Shown here piece by piece: positions 53,226-63,108 of a stretch of DNA of 64,000 nucleotides (position 1 is the stretch's first letter; the number at the start of each line of letters is the position of its first letter). The notes beneath the pieces are model-generated. The model ran no database searches, had not been told where the DNA came from, and saw only the letters and a program-made list of their open reading frames with translations. This DNA is from Flavobacteriaceae bacterium (GTDB taxonomy: Bacteria > Bacteroidota > Bacteroidia > Flavobacteriales > Flavobacteriaceae): NCBI GenBank assembly GCA_029243245.1, contig JAQWSK010000006.1, positions 1-64,000 on the forward strand, in the 5' to 3' direction. The position numbers and the translations under genes were made by a program.

Positions 53226-53286
53226 AGATTAAAAATCATCTTTCAAATGCCGAGAAAAGCATAAATTTAAAAGTCAAATAGAAAAA

Positions 53287-54627
53287 ATGGAAAAAATTAT
53301 TAGACAGTTTTTAAACGAAGTGACTGAAAGGAATAAAAATGAACCTGAATTTATGCAAGCCGTCACAGAAGTTGCTGAAACTGTTATCCCTTACATAGTA
53401 ACAAAAGATATCTATTATGGACAGAATGTATTATTAAGAATGGTCGAGCCTGAAAGAGTAGTCTCTTTTAGAGTAGCTTGGATTGATGATAATGAAGAAA
53501 TACAAGTTAATAGAGGTTACCGCGTTCAAATGAATTCAGCTATTGGTCCATACAAAGGAGGTTTAAGGTTCCATCCCAGTGTTAACTTAAGCATTTTAAA
53601 GTTTTTAGCCTTTGAGCAGGTTTTCAAAAATAGTCTTACCACTTTGCCAATGGGAGGAGGAAAAGGAGGGGCAGATTTCAATCCTAAAGGAAAATCAGAT
53701 ACTGAGGTTATGAGATTCTGTCAAAGCTTTATGTCTGAATTGTTTAGACACATCGGCCCAAATAATGATGTTCCCGCTGGTGACATTGGAGTTGGAAGCC
53801 GTGAAATAGGGTACCTCTTTGGCCAATACAAAAGATTAAGAAATGAGTTTTCCGGAGTTTTAACTGGTAAAGGAGTGTCATGGGGAGGATCATTAATAAG
53901 ACCTGAAGCTACTGGATATGGGGTGGTTTATTTTACTAATCAAATGTTAAATCATATTAGTGAATCTATTAAAGGAAAATCTGTTGTAATCTCAGGATCA
54001 GGAAATGTTGCCCAATATGCAGCTGAAAAATGTATCCAGTTGGGTGCAAATGTTCATACTCTTTCTGATTCTTCAGGTTATATCTACGATAAAGATGGCC
54101 TTAATTCAGAAAAATTAGCGTACGTGATGCATATAAAAAATACAAAGCGAGAAAGAATTAGTGAATATGTCAAAAAATATCCGAAAGCCAGTTTTCATTC
54201 AAAAGAAAAGCCATGGGGGATAAAATGCACCATTGCTCTTCCTTGTGCCACTCAAAACGAACTAAACATAAAAGATGCTGAATTGTTAAAAAAGAATAAT
54301 TGCATTTGTGTTTGCGAAGGAGCCAACATGCCCGCAACTCCTGAAGCAATTCACTTTTTCAAAGAAAACAATATTTTATTTGCACCTGGTAAAGCTTCAA
54401 ATGCTGGAGGAGTTGCAGTTTCAGGACTTGAAATGGCTCAGAATTCTTTACGCTATAATTGGACAAGAGATGAAGTAGATTCTAGATTAAAAAGTATAAT
54501 GGCAGAAATACACAGCTCTTGTCTTAAATATGGAACAGAAAAAAATAAAGTTGATTATGTTAAGGGTGCAAATATTGCGGGATTTGTAAAAGTGGCAGAT
54601 GCAATGTTAGCTCAAGGAGTAGTGTAA
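53287..54627 (+). CDS. gdhA: NADP-type glutamate dehydrogenase
   Basis: 446 residues, hexameric GDH length. Substrate-binding stretch MNSAIGPYKGGLRFHPSVN with Lys90, catalytic Lys126 in PMGGGKGGADFNP, and the NAD(P) fold SGSGNVAQYAAEK. It interconverts 2-oxoglutarate + NH4+ and glutamate; the length and the SGSGNVA site fit the assimilatory NADPH enzyme. It is 10 nt upstream of recO. Confidence 0.97.
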   Translation: MEKIIRQFLNEVTERNKNEPEFMQAVTEVAETVIPYIVTKDIYYGQNVLLRMVEPERVVSFRVAWIDDNEEIQVNRGYRVQMNSAIGPYKGGLRFHPSVNLSILKFLAFEQVFKNSLTTLPMGGGKGGADFNPKGKSDTEVMRFCQSFMSELFRHIGPNNDVPAGDIGVGSREIGYLFGQYKRLRNEFSGVLTGKGVSWGGSLIRPEATGYGVVYFTNQMLNHISESIKGKSVVISGSGNVAQYAAEKCIQLGANVHTLSDSSGYIYDKDGLNSEKLAYVMHIKNTKRERISEYVKKYPKASFHSKEKPWGIKCTIALPCATQNELNIKDAELLKKNNCICVCEGANMPATPEAIHFFKENNILFAPGKASNAGGVAVSGLEMAQNSLRYNWTRDEVDSRLKSIMAEIHSSCLKYGTEKNKVDYVKGANIAGFVKVADAMLAQGVV

Positions 54628-54637
54628 TTTTTTTATT

Positions 54638-55357
54638 TTGATCGAAACTCCTGCAATAGTCATATCTACCATAAAATATGGAGACTCTAGTCTAATTGCA
54701 AATTGTTATACTAAAAGCAATGGTGTTAAAGGCTATATGTTAAATGGAATTTTAAAATCAAAAAAAAGAAACATTAACAAAGCTTTATTTCAGCCTTTTA
54801 GCTTAATTAGTATAATATCAGATCATAGAAAAAAAGAAAAATTAAATTACATAAAAGAGGTAAGAGTAAATAAGCCTATAACCTCTATTCATAATTCCAT
54901 TTTAAAAACTTCTATTACTCTTTTTCTTTCTGAAGTATTAAAGAGTGTCCTTCAAGAAGAAGGAGGTAGAAATGAAAACTTGTACAATTTCCTTGAAACA
55001 ATGGCTCTTTGGTTAGACCGCAATAATGCTAACCCTAATTTTCACATAAAATTTTTAATAGAACTCACAAGGTATATGGGGTTTTATCCAAATTCTTCAA
55101 ATATTCATTATCAATGTTTTGACTTGTCAACCGGTTGTTTCACAAATAATAGTAATTCGAAAAACATACTTTTAGGTAAAGATTTAAAAAATTTTAAAAA
55201 AATTTTAGGCATGAATTTTGAAGGAATTGAAATGTTAAACTGGAATAAGAGTGTTCGCAATAGTTTGTTAAATGAAATTATTCGCTATTATAGTATACAT
55301 TTACAACGTTTTAAAACACCTAAATCTTTATCTATTCTCCATGAAATTTTTAAGTAA
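54638..55357 (+). CDS. recO: DNA repair protein RecO
   Basis: 239 residues. N-terminal OB fold (TPAIVISTIKYGDSSLIANCYTKSNGVKGYMLNGIL) and a helical C-domain with a partial Cys site (HYQCFDLSTGCF). It helps RecR load RecA. It starts with TTG at 54638. Its last 17 nt overlap the next gene's signal peptide, suggesting translational coupling. Confidence 0.85.
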   Translation: MIETPAIVISTIKYGDSSLIANCYTKSNGVKGYMLNGILKSKKRNINKALFQPFSLISIISDHRKKEKLNYIKEVRVNKPITSIHNSILKTSITLFLSEVLKSVLQEEGGRNENLYNFLETMALWLDRNNANPNFHIKFLIELTRYMGFYPNSSNIHYQCFDLSTGCFTNNSNSKNILLGKDLKNFKKILGMNFEGIEMLNWNKSVRNSLLNEIIRYYSIHLQRFKTPKSLSILHEIFK

Positions 55358-57815
55358 AAAAAAATTAATTGTTTTATTATTCTTTTTTACTTACGGATTT
55401 TTAATTCATGCACAAACCATTTATGTTGAAGATGCAAATTCAGGTGAACCAATAGAAAATGTAGCTGTTTTTTCAATTGATAAAACTCAAAACACCTTTA
55501 CAAATTATAAGGGCGAAGCAAATGTTGATGAATTCAATTTGTCTAGTCCAATAATTTTTCAAATAAATGGATATAACACTTTAACTTTAACTTTATCTTT
55601 AACTACGAAATTTATTACTATTCAATTAGAGCCAAAGGTGCAAAACCTTGAAGGTGTAGTTCTTTCGGTAGCCAGATCCCTGTCTAAAAAAAATAAAATT
55701 GCTGAAAAGGTCAATATTATTAATTCTGAAAAAATAAAAAAAAGTATTATCCAAACAGGTGCTGAAATTTTAGAATTAAGCCCTGGTGTTAGAGTTCAAA
55801 AATCGCAAGGTGGTGGGGGAAGTCCTGTTTTAAGAGGTTTTGAGGCAAACAGGGTTCTATTAGTTATTGATGGTGTAAGAATGAATAATGCTATATATCG
55901 TTCTGGACATTTACAAAATGCCATCACAATAGCGCCTCATAATCTTGAGCGAGTTGAAATTGTTTTTGGTCCTTCCTCAGTTGGTTATGGTTCTGATGCT
56001 TTAGGTGGGGTTATTCATTATTTTACAAAAACTCCAGATATTAATAGTGATACTAAAAACAAGAATGAATTTCATTCAGATTTTAATTCTGGTAATTTAT
56101 CAAGCATAAATAATATTACATCTAATTGGAGTTTTAAAAAATGGGGGGGAATAACTAGTATTAGTTTTTCAAATTTTGAAGATATTCGGATGGGGCGAAA
56201 AAACTCACATGGATATAATAATTGGGGTTTGACTGAGTTTTTCTCTGAAAACACTAACTCATTTTATAAAGCTACACCAACACTAAATCCTAATCCATTA
56301 ATTCAAAAAAAAACTGGATACAATCAGCTTGACTTATTTCAAAAATTTCGTTTCAAGTTAACTGGTCAAAATTATTTATCTCTAAACATACAATTATCCA
56401 ATTCTTCTAATATTGATCGATATGATAAATTAAATGAAATAAGAAATGCAACTTTACGATATGCAGAATGGTATTATGGCCCCCAAAAACGATTTTTATT
56501 TTCTCCTAAGCTTGAGTTTTTCAAAGGAAATCCGCTACTAAGAAAAGGGGTCCTTACATTTGCCTATCAAAACATTAAAGAATCTCGAATAGATAGAAAG
56601 TTTGATAGTTTTAATAGGAATTATCAATTTGATGAAGTATCAGTTCTAAGTTTTAATGCTGACTTTAGCGCAATGCCATCTGATACCATTAATGCTTCTT
56701 ATGGACTGGAGCTTATAAATAATAACATAATCTCCAATGCATATATAAAATCTTTAACTGTTTTAAATAATGAAATAACTGCGCTTGGTGCTCCCTTTGC
56801 AATTCCAACTAGATATCCAAGTGATGGAAGCTATTATAACAGCTTTGCTGCTTACATTAATTTTGTTTGGGAATTAAATGATTCCTTGTCGTTAAATGCT
56901 GGATCCAGGCTGACCTATACCGATCTTGGTGGTTCCTGGAAGGAAGAAGCTCTAGTTAATTCATTATTGGCTAAAGTTTCACTCAATAATTGGGCTCTTA
57001 CAAATACCTTATCAATGATCTATAGTCCTATAAAAAAAATGCAATTAAATATTTTACTTTCTAGTGGCTTTAGAAATCCAAATATTGATGATATTGGGAA
57101 AATTCGAGAAAGTGGAGGATCGCTTATAGTCCCTAACCTCTTTCTTAAGCCTGAATATGCATATAATCTAGATTTAGGATTGTCTTTTGAATCTGAAAAT
57201 AATCTTAACAAGTTTTCAATTAGAGGTTTTGGCTCACTAATATCAAGACATATTGTTCGTTCAAACTATACAATTTATGGAGATCAAAGTACAAATGATC
57301 CAAATACAATAATTTATGATGGAGAAGAGCTTCCCACTTTAGCTAACAAAAATATGGGCAATAGATATATTTACGGAGGTTCATTTGAAAGCTTCATTAG
57401 ATTTAGCAATAAAATATATACAATGGCAAGTATCACATATACTCGTGGAAATAAAAATTTTAAAAATGGTCCTATGCCATCAATCCCCCCCCTTTTTGGA
57501 AAGTACGGTGTATATTATTCTGAATCTAAAATTAATGCTCAACTAGAGTGGAATTTCAGTAATGCTAAAAACCCGAATGATTACAGCTATGGTGGAGAAG
57601 ATGGTTTGGATGAAACTCCTTTAATTGATGAAGGTAAATATGCAGGAACTCCAGCCTGGGAAACCTTTTCAATATCAGCAAATTTTAAATATCGTGAAAA
57701 AGTGACCTTTAAATGTGGCTTACATAATATCTTTGATACTCATTACAGAACCTTTGCCTCTGGAATTTCTCAGCCAGGAAGAAGCCTTCAGCTTGGAATT
57801 AGTGTAGACTTTTAA
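55341..57815 (+). CDS. TonB-dependent outer-membrane receptor
   Basis: 824 residues from the ATG at 55341, which gives a proper signal peptide (MKFLSKKKLIVLLFFFTYG). An upstream start at 55272 would place 23 extra residues without signal character inside recO. A short carboxypeptidase-regulatory domain (about 22–95) precedes the plug (VQKSQGGGGSPVLRGFEANRVLLVIDGVRMN, VEIVFGPSSVGYGSDALGGVIHYF) and a barrel ending LQLGISVDF. The plug resembles haem/haemoglobin or cobalamin-type receptors; the ligand is uncertain. It lies between recO and ileS, a common flavobacterial order. Confidence 0.85.
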   Translation: MKFLSKKKLIVLLFFFTYGFLIHAQTIYVEDANSGEPIENVAVFSIDKTQNTFTNYKGEANVDEFNLSSPIIFQINGYNTLTLTLSLTTKFITIQLEPKVQNLEGVVLSVARSLSKKNKIAEKVNIINSEKIKKSIIQTGAEILELSPGVRVQKSQGGGGSPVLRGFEANRVLLVIDGVRMNNAIYRSGHLQNAITIAPHNLERVEIVFGPSSVGYGSDALGGVIHYFTKTPDINSDTKNKNEFHSDFNSGNLSSINNITSNWSFKKWGGITSISFSNFEDIRMGRKNSHGYNNWGLTEFFSENTNSFYKATPTLNPNPLIQKKTGYNQLDLFQKFRFKLTGQNYLSLNIQLSNSSNIDRYDKLNEIRNATLRYAEWYYGPQKRFLFSPKLEFFKGNPLLRKGVLTFAYQNIKESRIDRKFDSFNRNYQFDEVSVLSFNADFSAMPSDTINASYGLELINNNIISNAYIKSLTVLNNEITALGAPFAIPTRYPSDGSYYNSFAAYINFVWELNDSLSLNAGSRLTYTDLGGSWKEEALVNSLLAKVSLNNWALTNTLSMIYSPIKKMQLNILLSSGFRNPNIDDIGKIRESGGSLIVPNLFLKPEYAYNLDLGLSFESENNLNKFSIRGFGSLISRHIVRSNYTIYGDQSTNDPNTIIYDGEELPTLANKNMGNRYIYGGSFESFIRFSNKIYTMASITYTRGNKNFKNGPMPSIPPLFGKYGVYYSESKINAQLEWNFSNAKNPNDYSYGGEDGLDETPLIDEGKYAGTPAWETFSISANFKYREKVTFKCGLHNIFDTHYRTFASGISQPGRSLQLGISVDF

Positions 57816-57860
57816 GTTCCTTTTTATCTTTTGTTTAAGTATTTATATTTTATAAATTGA

Positions 57861-57886
57861 TTACTTTCGCTACTTCAGTAAAGTAA
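57861..57886 (+). other. Inverted repeat in ileS leader
   Basis: TTACTTT (57861–57867) pairs with AAAGTAA (57880–57886) across 12 nt, eight bases before the ileS ATG. It may cover the translation start; T-box features are not seen. Confidence 0.3.
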
Positions 57887-57893
57887 AGTTTTG

Positions 57894-60800
57894 ATGGCAT
57901 TTAAAGAATATGAAAAATTAGATCTCCCCTCAATTTCTCAAGAAATTTTAGATTTCTGGGAAAAGGAATCTGTTTTTAGAAAGAGTATAGTTCTTAGAGC
58001 AGGGGAAAAGCCATTTGTTTTTTATGAAGGACCTCCTTCGGCTAACGGAGTCCCAGGAATTCATCATGTAATGGCAAGAACTATTAAAGATATTTTTTGT
58101 CGATTCAAAACCCAGAAAGGTTTTTTAGTAGAGAGAAAGGCTGGATGGGATACTCATGGACTTCCTGTTGAATTAGGAGTAGAAAAAGAATTAGGAATTA
58201 CTAAAGATGCCATTGGAAAAACAATAAGTATAGAAGACTATAATAATGCCTGTAAAAAGGCTGTTATGCGCTATACAAATTTATGGACTCAACTTACAAA
58301 AAAAATGGGGTATTGGGTCGAAATGAATGATCCATATGTAACTTTTGATCCAAAATACATGGAGAGTGTTTGGTGGTTAATAAAGCAAGTTTATGATAAA
58401 GGATTGTTATATAAGGGCTACAGCATTCAACCCTATTCACCAAAAGCTGGGACAGGAATTAGTTCCCATGAATTAAATCAGCCAGGAACATATAGGGATG
58501 TGACTGATACTTCTGTGACTGCAATGTTTAAAACTATAAAATCAAGTCTTCCCATATCTATTAAAGATGACGAGGATCTCTATATTTTAGCTTGGACAAC
58601 AACCCCTTGGACGCTTCCTTCCAATACAGCTTTAACAATTGGTTCTAAAATAGAATATGTTATTATTAAAACATTTAATCAGTATACTTTTTTACCAATT
58701 AAGGTTTTAATCGCAAGGTTACTTATAGAAAAACACTTTGGAAATAAGTATGAGCATGTTAATAATGTTTCTAAGCTTCAAGAGTACAGTCCAAAAAACA
58801 AAAAAATTCCTTATTGGATTGAAAATGATTGTCTTGGAAAAGATTTAGTAGGTATTAGGTATGAGCAAGTTTGGAGGTCATCTCCTCTCCCTTTAAATAA
58901 TCCAGAAAATGCATTTCGTATTATTGAAGGAAAATTTGTTACCACTGATGAAGGTACTGGAATTGTTCACACTGCTCCAACATTTGGAGCAGATGACGCA
59001 AAAGTTGCCAAAGAGTCTATTCCTGAAGTCCCCGCCTTACTTGTCCTTGATGAAAATAACAATCCCGTTCCTTTAGTAGATCTAGAAGGAAAATTCCGAA
59101 AGGAGCTTGGTTCACTTGCTGGAAAATATGTTAAAAATGAATATTATTCTGAAAAAAATATTCCTGAACACTCTGTAGATGTAGAAATAGCAATCCGTCT
59201 CAAAAAAGAAAATCTTGCTTTTAAAGTTGAAAAACATAAACACTCATATCCAAATTGCTGGAGAACGGATAAGCCTATCTTATATTATCCTCTTGATTCT
59301 TGGTTTATTAATGTGGAGGTTGTTCGAGATAAAATGGTTGCTCTAAATAATACCATAAACTGGAAGCCTAAGTCAACTGGTGAAAGGCGTTTTGGTAATT
59401 GGCTTGCAAATGCTAATGATTGGAACCTTTCACGTTCTCGATTTTGGGGGATTCCTTTACCCGTTTGGTGCTCTGAGGATAAATCTGAAATCAAAGTAAT
59501 TGGCTCTGTTGAGGAACTAATAGATGAGATAAATCGGTCTATCCGTTTTGGATTTTCAAAAAATAATCCTTTTAAAGATTTTATAAAAGGAGATTTGTCA
59601 GATAAAAATTACAAAAAAATTGATCTGCATAAAAATATAGTTGATTCAATAATATTAGCTAATAAAGATGGAACTTCACCATTATTTCGTGAAAATGATT
59701 TAATTGACGTATGGTTTGATTCAGGTTCAATGCCCTATGCGCAATGGCACTATCCTTTTGAAAACAAAGATAAAATTGATAATGCAGAGGCTTTTCCTGC
59801 TGATTTTATTGCTGAGGGAGTAGATCAAACAAGAGGATGGTTTTATACTCTTCATGCAATTGGAGCACTTGTTTTTAATAAGATTGCATTTAAAAATGTT
59901 ATTTCAAATGGTTTAGTTTTAGATAAAAAAGGTCAAAAAATGTCTAAAAGGTTAGGAAATGGTATAAATCCATTTGAAACTTTAGATGATTTTGGTCCAG
60001 ATGCAACTAGATGGTATATGATAGCAAATGCAAATCCCTGGGATAATCTAAAATTTAATCTAGATGGTATACTAGAAGTCCAACGTAAATTTTTTGGAAC
60101 ATTATATAATACTTATTCTTTTTTCAGCTTATATGCTAATATTGATGGGTTCCTTCCGAATCAAAAAATAATTGAAAATGATAAAAGAAATGAGCTTGAC
60201 AATTGGATTTTATCTGAACTTAACAGCTTAATTTTAGATGTAGAAAATTATTATGAAAGATATGAGCCCACAAAAGTTTGTAGATCTATTTCAGAATTTG
60301 TTCAAGAAAAATTAAGTAATTGGTATGTCCGCTTAAGCAGAAGAAGGTTTTGGAAAGGATCATATGGTTTAGATAAAATAGCCGCCTATCAAACTCTTTA
60401 TGACTGTTTGGTAACCATTTCAAAACTTGCCGCGCCAATAGCACCATTTTATATGGATCATCTGTTTCGGGATTTAACTAAAATTACAGGTGTGTTAAAC
60501 CCAATTTCAGTTCATTTGTCAGATTTTCCATCTGCTGATAAGTCTATGATTAATGAAATTCTCCAGGAAAGAATCAATAAAGCCAGAATTATTACATCTC
60601 TGGCTTTGTCTCTTAGAAAAAAAGAACAAATTAAAGTGAGACAGCCCCTTCAAAAAATAATGATCCCTGTTAATTCTAAAAAAGAACGTCAAGATCTTTA
60701 TTTAATTGAAAACCAATTAAAATCAGAAATTAATGTAAAGGAAGTAGATCTTATTGACAATAGTAGTGAATTACTAGTTAAGGAAATTAAACCAAATTTT

Positions 60801-61301
60801 AAATTATTAGGGCCTCGTTTTGGAAAAGACATTAAGCTAATTGTATCCTTAATTAATCAAATGAATACTGATGAAATTATAGAATTAGAGCAAAATGGGG
60901 AAATTCAGTTAAAGTTTAATAAAAAAAATATTACATTAGCGCGAAATGATGTAGAAATCAGTTCTAAGGATATTGAAGGCTGGTTAGTTGCTCATGGTAA
61001 TGGAATTACAGTAGCTCTTGACATTAAGCTTAATGATAAGTTAATTAATGAAGGGCTTGCAAGAGAATTTATAAATAGAGTTCAAAATCATCGTAAAGAT
61101 CTAGAATTAGATGTAACTGATACAATTGAAATATTTATCACAAATAATTCCATTTTAGATAAAACGATTTCATCTTTTAAAAAATATATAAAAGATGAGA
61201 CACTTGCCTCTTCAATAAATATAGTTGACAAGGTTCATGGTGGTATAAAATTAGAATTTAATAAAATCAATATTTCTCTTTTAATTAAAAAAACAAATTA
61301 A
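57894..61301 (+). CDS. ileS: Isoleucyl-tRNA synthetase
   Basis: 1,135 residues from the ATG at 57894 (a TTG one codon earlier is also open). Class I signatures: HIGH-type PPSANGVPGIHH (47–58) and KMSKR (682–686), with an intact editing domain (TTTPWTLPSNTAL, DEGTGIVHTAP). The longer eukaryote-like IleRS2 form. Its TAA overlaps the ATG of the dksA-like gene by one base. Confidence 0.97.
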   Translation: MAFKEYEKLDLPSISQEILDFWEKESVFRKSIVLRAGEKPFVFYEGPPSANGVPGIHHVMARTIKDIFCRFKTQKGFLVERKAGWDTHGLPVELGVEKELGITKDAIGKTISIEDYNNACKKAVMRYTNLWTQLTKKMGYWVEMNDPYVTFDPKYMESVWWLIKQVYDKGLLYKGYSIQPYSPKAGTGISSHELNQPGTYRDVTDTSVTAMFKTIKSSLPISIKDDEDLYILAWTTTPWTLPSNTALTIGSKIEYVIIKTFNQYTFLPIKVLIARLLIEKHFGNKYEHVNNVSKLQEYSPKNKKIPYWIENDCLGKDLVGIRYEQVWRSSPLPLNNPENAFRIIEGKFVTTDEGTGIVHTAPTFGADDAKVAKESIPEVPALLVLDENNNPVPLVDLEGKFRKELGSLAGKYVKNEYYSEKNIPEHSVDVEIAIRLKKENLAFKVEKHKHSYPNCWRTDKPILYYPLDSWFINVEVVRDKMVALNNTINWKPKSTGERRFGNWLANANDWNLSRSRFWGIPLPVWCSEDKSEIKVIGSVEELIDEINRSIRFGFSKNNPFKDFIKGDLSDKNYKKIDLHKNIVDSIILANKDGTSPLFRENDLIDVWFDSGSMPYAQWHYPFENKDKIDNAEAFPADFIAEGVDQTRGWFYTLHAIGALVFNKIAFKNVISNGLVLDKKGQKMSKRLGNGINPFETLDDFGPDATRWYMIANANPWDNLKFNLDGILEVQRKFFGTLYNTYSFFSLYANIDGFLPNQKIIENDKRNELDNWILSELNSLILDVENYYERYEPTKVCRSISEFVQEKLSNWYVRLSRRRFWKGSYGLDKIAAYQTLYDCLVTISKLAAPIAPFYMDHLFRDLTKITGVLNPISVHLSDFPSADKSMINEILQERINKARIITSLALSLRKKEQIKVRQPLQKIMIPVNSKKERQDLYLIENQLKSEINVKEVDLIDNSSELLVKEIKPNFKLLGPRFGKDIKLIVSLINQMNTDEIIELEQNGEIQLKFNKKNITLARNDVEISSKDIEGWLVAHGNGITVALDIKLNDKLINEGLAREFINRVQNHRKDLELDVTDTIEIFITNNSILDKTISSFKKYIKDETLASSINIVDKVHGGIKLEFNKINISLLIKKTN

Positions 61302-61678
61302 TGGAAACTACTAACCGATATTCTGACAAAGATCTAGAAAAATTTAAAAACTTAATTGAAGAAAAAATTATTAAAGCTAATGCAGATTTAGATCTGCTTA
61401 GAAGTTCATACATGAATGACGGCAATAATGGTACTGAAGATACATCTCCAACTTTTAAGGCTTTTGAGGAAGGATCTGAAACTATGTCCAAGGAAGCAAA
61501 TACTCAACTTGCTTTAAGACAAGAAAAATTTATTCGAGATTTGAATAATGCATTAATAAGAATAAAGAATAAGACTTATGGTGTTTGTCGTATAACAGGA
61601 AAGCTAATCAATAAAAAACGATTAACTCTAGTCCCCCACGCGACCTTAAGTATTAAGGCTAAAAACATGCAAAAATAA
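61301..61678 (+). CDS. DksA/TraR-family protein (degenerate zinc site)
   Basis: 125 residues. Coiled-coil region (about 10–95) followed by the DksA C-terminal box YGVCRITGKLINKKRLTLVPHATLSI. Only one Cys of the usual four-Cys zinc finger remains, as in the Bacteroidota form located after ileS. DksA-like proteins bind the RNA polymerase secondary channel; whether this one does is unknown. It overlaps ileS by one base (TAATG). Confidence 0.85.
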   Translation: METTNRYSDKDLEKFKNLIEEKIIKANADLDLLRSSYMNDGNNGTEDTSPTFKAFEEGSETMSKEANTQLALRQEKFIRDLNNALIRIKNKTYGVCRITGKLINKKRLTLVPHATLSIKAKNMQK

Positions 61679-61698
61679 AATATTTACACATACTCATA

Positions 61699-62283
61699 TT
61701 GTGTTTTCCCTTTATTATAAATGGACAAAATAAATTTAATAAACATTTTGATTCAAAAAATATTTCTATACTTGAATTAAATCTGCCTTGGATAAGTTCT
61801 ATCAATATAACAAATAGTAAGTCTGAATTTATTGAAGTTGACTATACAACTAGAGGGGAATATAAAAACTTTACATTTTTATATTCAAAACTGAAGAGAG
61901 ATAGCTTATTTATTAAAGAAAAACTAATTTCTAATTCAATAAAATTTAATGATAAATTAAGTGTTCATAAAAACCTCTCCACAAGTTTAAATATTTCTCT
62001 TCCTAAAAAACTAATCCTTCAATTGTATGTTGAGAATGCTTCAACAAATATTTATGGAAAAGTCCGTAGTATAAATATTTCTCAATCAAGAGGTGAAATA
62101 TATCTTAGTGAATGGAATAGCCCAGGACTAATAAACACTATTTCTGCTGATATAATTTTTAATAATCCTAATATTAAAATTTTATCTAATTTGAAAAAAA
62201 AAAATAATTGTGAAGAATCTAATTCACATGATGTTTTGGAAATCAAATCAGTGTCTGGAAAAATAAATTGTATTCTATTTTAA
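61699..62283 (+). CDS. Secreted protein of unknown function
   Basis: 194 residues from a TTG at 61699. The frame is open further upstream: reading from an ATA at 61675 gives KYLHILILCFPFIINGQ, a complete signal peptide, so the true start is probably upstream, possibly a non-standard codon. The mature part has repeated short beta strands (SINITNSKSEFIEVDY, LNISLPKKLILQLYVENAS, SINISQSRGEIYLSEW), resembling the beta-helix of DUF4097-like proteins. It lies between dksA and lspA. Confidence 0.55.
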   Translation: MCFPFIINGQNKFNKHFDSKNISILELNLPWISSINITNSKSEFIEVDYTTRGEYKNFTFLYSKLKRDSLFIKEKLISNSIKFNDKLSVHKNLSTSLNISLPKKLILQLYVENASTNIYGKVRSINISQSRGEIYLSEWNSPGLINTISADIIFNNPNIKILSNLKKKNNCEESNSHDVLEIKSVSGKINCILF

Positions 62284-62427
62284 ATTTATATAGTCAGCTT
62301 TATTATATGAAAGAAATTATTTGGAATTATAGTTTTATATTTAGTTGGAGTGGAATTAATAGAAAATGAGAAAATTGAGATATTTCATTAGATTAAAAAA
62401 ATAAGATATTATACTTTTGAAAACGAA

Positions 62428-63108
62428 ATGAAAAATAATTTTGTTAAAAACATAATGCCTTTGCAAGGAATTATAATAATTCTAATAATTCTAGCAATAG
62501 ATCAGTTATCAAAATTTTATATAAAACTCAATTACCCCATAACCATCTATAGTAATGAGGCTATAGTTAATTGGAACTTTTTTAAAATCCTTTTTGTGGA
62601 AAATAAAGGAATGGCAATGGGGGCAAAACTAAACGACATTATACCTTTTTTGCCAGAAAAGACTTCCAAATTATTACTTACGTTTTTTAGGCTGATAGCT
62701 ATCTGCGGAATTGGTTATTGGCTTCGAAATCTATATAAAAAAGAAAGTTCTACCTATTTAAGATGGTCTTTGTGTTTAATCTTTGCAGGTGCTCTAGGGA
62801 ATATTATTGATTCCGTATTTTATGGTTTGATCTTTAGTCACAGCTATGGACAAATTGCAACTTTTCTTCCAGTTGAAGGTTATGCTCCACTATTTTTCGG
62901 TAATGTTGTGGATATGATTCAATTTCCACTAATAGAATGGACTTGGCCAAAATGGATTCCTATAATTGGCGGAGAAGATTATTTATTTTTTCAATATATT
63001 TTTAATGTAGCTGATGCTTCAATTTCGATAGGAATTACAATTTTAATTTTTTTCAATAAAAAAATTTTTAATCAAAAAGAAAAAATAGAATCTGGAGTTA
63101 CAGCATAA
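62428..63108 (+). CDS. lspA: Lipoprotein signal peptidase
   Basis: 226 residues, longer than E. coli LspA (about 164) but usual for Bacteroidota. Four membrane segments; AIDQLSKFYIK near residue 23, VENKGMAMG, GNIIDS (Asp129), and the catalytic Asp162 (GNVVDM) and Asp196 (NVADAS). It removes lipoprotein signal peptides, of which this window encodes many. Its last 37 nt overlap, tail to tail, the 5-formyl-THF cyclo-ligase gene. Confidence 0.95.
   Translation: MKNNFVKNIMPLQGIIIILIILAIDQLSKFYIKLNYPITIYSNEAIVNWNFFKILFVENKGMAMGAKLNDIIPFLPEKTSKLLLTFFRLIAICGIGYWLRNLYKKESSTYLRWSLCLIFAGALGNIIDSVFYGLIFSHSYGQIATFLPVEGYAPLFFGNVVDMIQFPLIEWTWPKWIPIIGGEDYLFFQYIFNVADASISIGITILIFFNKKIFNQKEKIESGVTA

Noticed and set aside
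55272-55340. Upstream start of the second TonB receptor inside recO
   Set aside because: The added 23 residues lack signal-peptide character, and the ATG at 55341 gives a proper signal peptide.
57861-57886. T-box riboswitch before ileS
   Set aside because: No T-box consensus, specifier loop or terminator; just a short inverted repeat.
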